From Verrucomicrobiota bacterium (GTDB taxonomy: Bacteria > Verrucomicrobiota > Verrucomicrobiia > Limisphaerales > CAZBKV01): DNA of 5,336 bases. The stretch covers positions 1 to 5,336 of the forward strand of contig JAGHDA010000084.1 in NCBI GenBank assembly GCA_021160185.1, given 5' to 3'. The position numbers and the translations under genes were made by a program. The notes under the pieces are model-generated. The model ran no database searches. It was not told the origin of the DNA and was given only the letters and a program-made list of their open reading frames with translations. Of the stretch, positions 5,329 to 5,336 are shown piece by piece (position 1 is the stretch's first letter; the number at the start of each line of letters is the position of its first letter).

Positions 5329-5336
5329 GCCTCGAA

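Noticed and set aside
1..5336. CRISPR array, insertion sequence, tRNA or phage-like segment
   Set aside because: No regularly spaced repeats, no transposase or integrase motifs, no terminal inverted repeats and no tRNA-like cloverleaf were found on either strand.

Overview
The window holds three complete protein genes, the 3' end of a fourth, and one doubtful small reading frame at the right edge. The DNA is GC-rich with GC-ending codons. Two things point to Verrucomicrobiota or a close relative. First, the large minus-strand protein carries an 'ALEESADLRRWTPV ... EFFRV' segment, a wording characteristic of secreted verrucomicrobial proteins. Second, the GH5 and PfkB proteins resemble the versions I associate with Verrucomicrobiota and Planctomycetes. 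This placement is an inference from motifs; no marker gene is present.

Layout, left to right: (1) 1-315 (+), C-terminal 104 residues of a GT9 ADP-heptose:LPS heptosyltransferase (waaF type). (2) 316-506, a 191-nt spacer with a perfect 8-bp hairpin and a 26-codon mini-ORF. (3) 507-1718 (+), a complete GH5 glycoside hydrolase with a twin-arginine signal and both catalytic glutamates. (4) 1719-1766, a short convergent spacer with a GC-rich stem-loop and T-run that could terminate the GH5 transcript. (5) 1767-3770 (-), a 667-residue predicted secreted protein: signal peptide, small beta domain, galactose-binding-like beta-sandwich, and an alpha/alpha-toroid 'glucoamylase-like' C-terminal half. 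(6) 3771-4003, a divergent spacer with a plausible sigma-70 promoter facing right and several small hairpins. (7) 4004-5053 (+), a complete PfkB/ribokinase-family sugar kinase. (8) 5062-5328 (-), a low-complexity Ala/Arg/Lys-rich frame with codon use unlike its neighbours; it may be a small gene, the tail of a gene beyond the edge, or part of a dispersed repeat.

Taken together this looks like an envelope and carbohydrate region. An LPS core sugar transferase is followed by two exported glycan-active proteins and a cytoplasmic kinase that could phosphorylate a sugar taken up by the cell. The link between these genes rests on proximity only, since strands and gaps do not make one operon. I see no mobile element, CRISPR array, tRNA, rRNA, toxin-antitoxin or defence system, and nothing that clearly amounts to an undescribed system. 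The points most worth checking are the cysteine cluster around the GH5 nucleophile, the architecture and substrate of the 667-residue protein, the altered cation-site motif of the kinase, and the nature of the right-edge frame.
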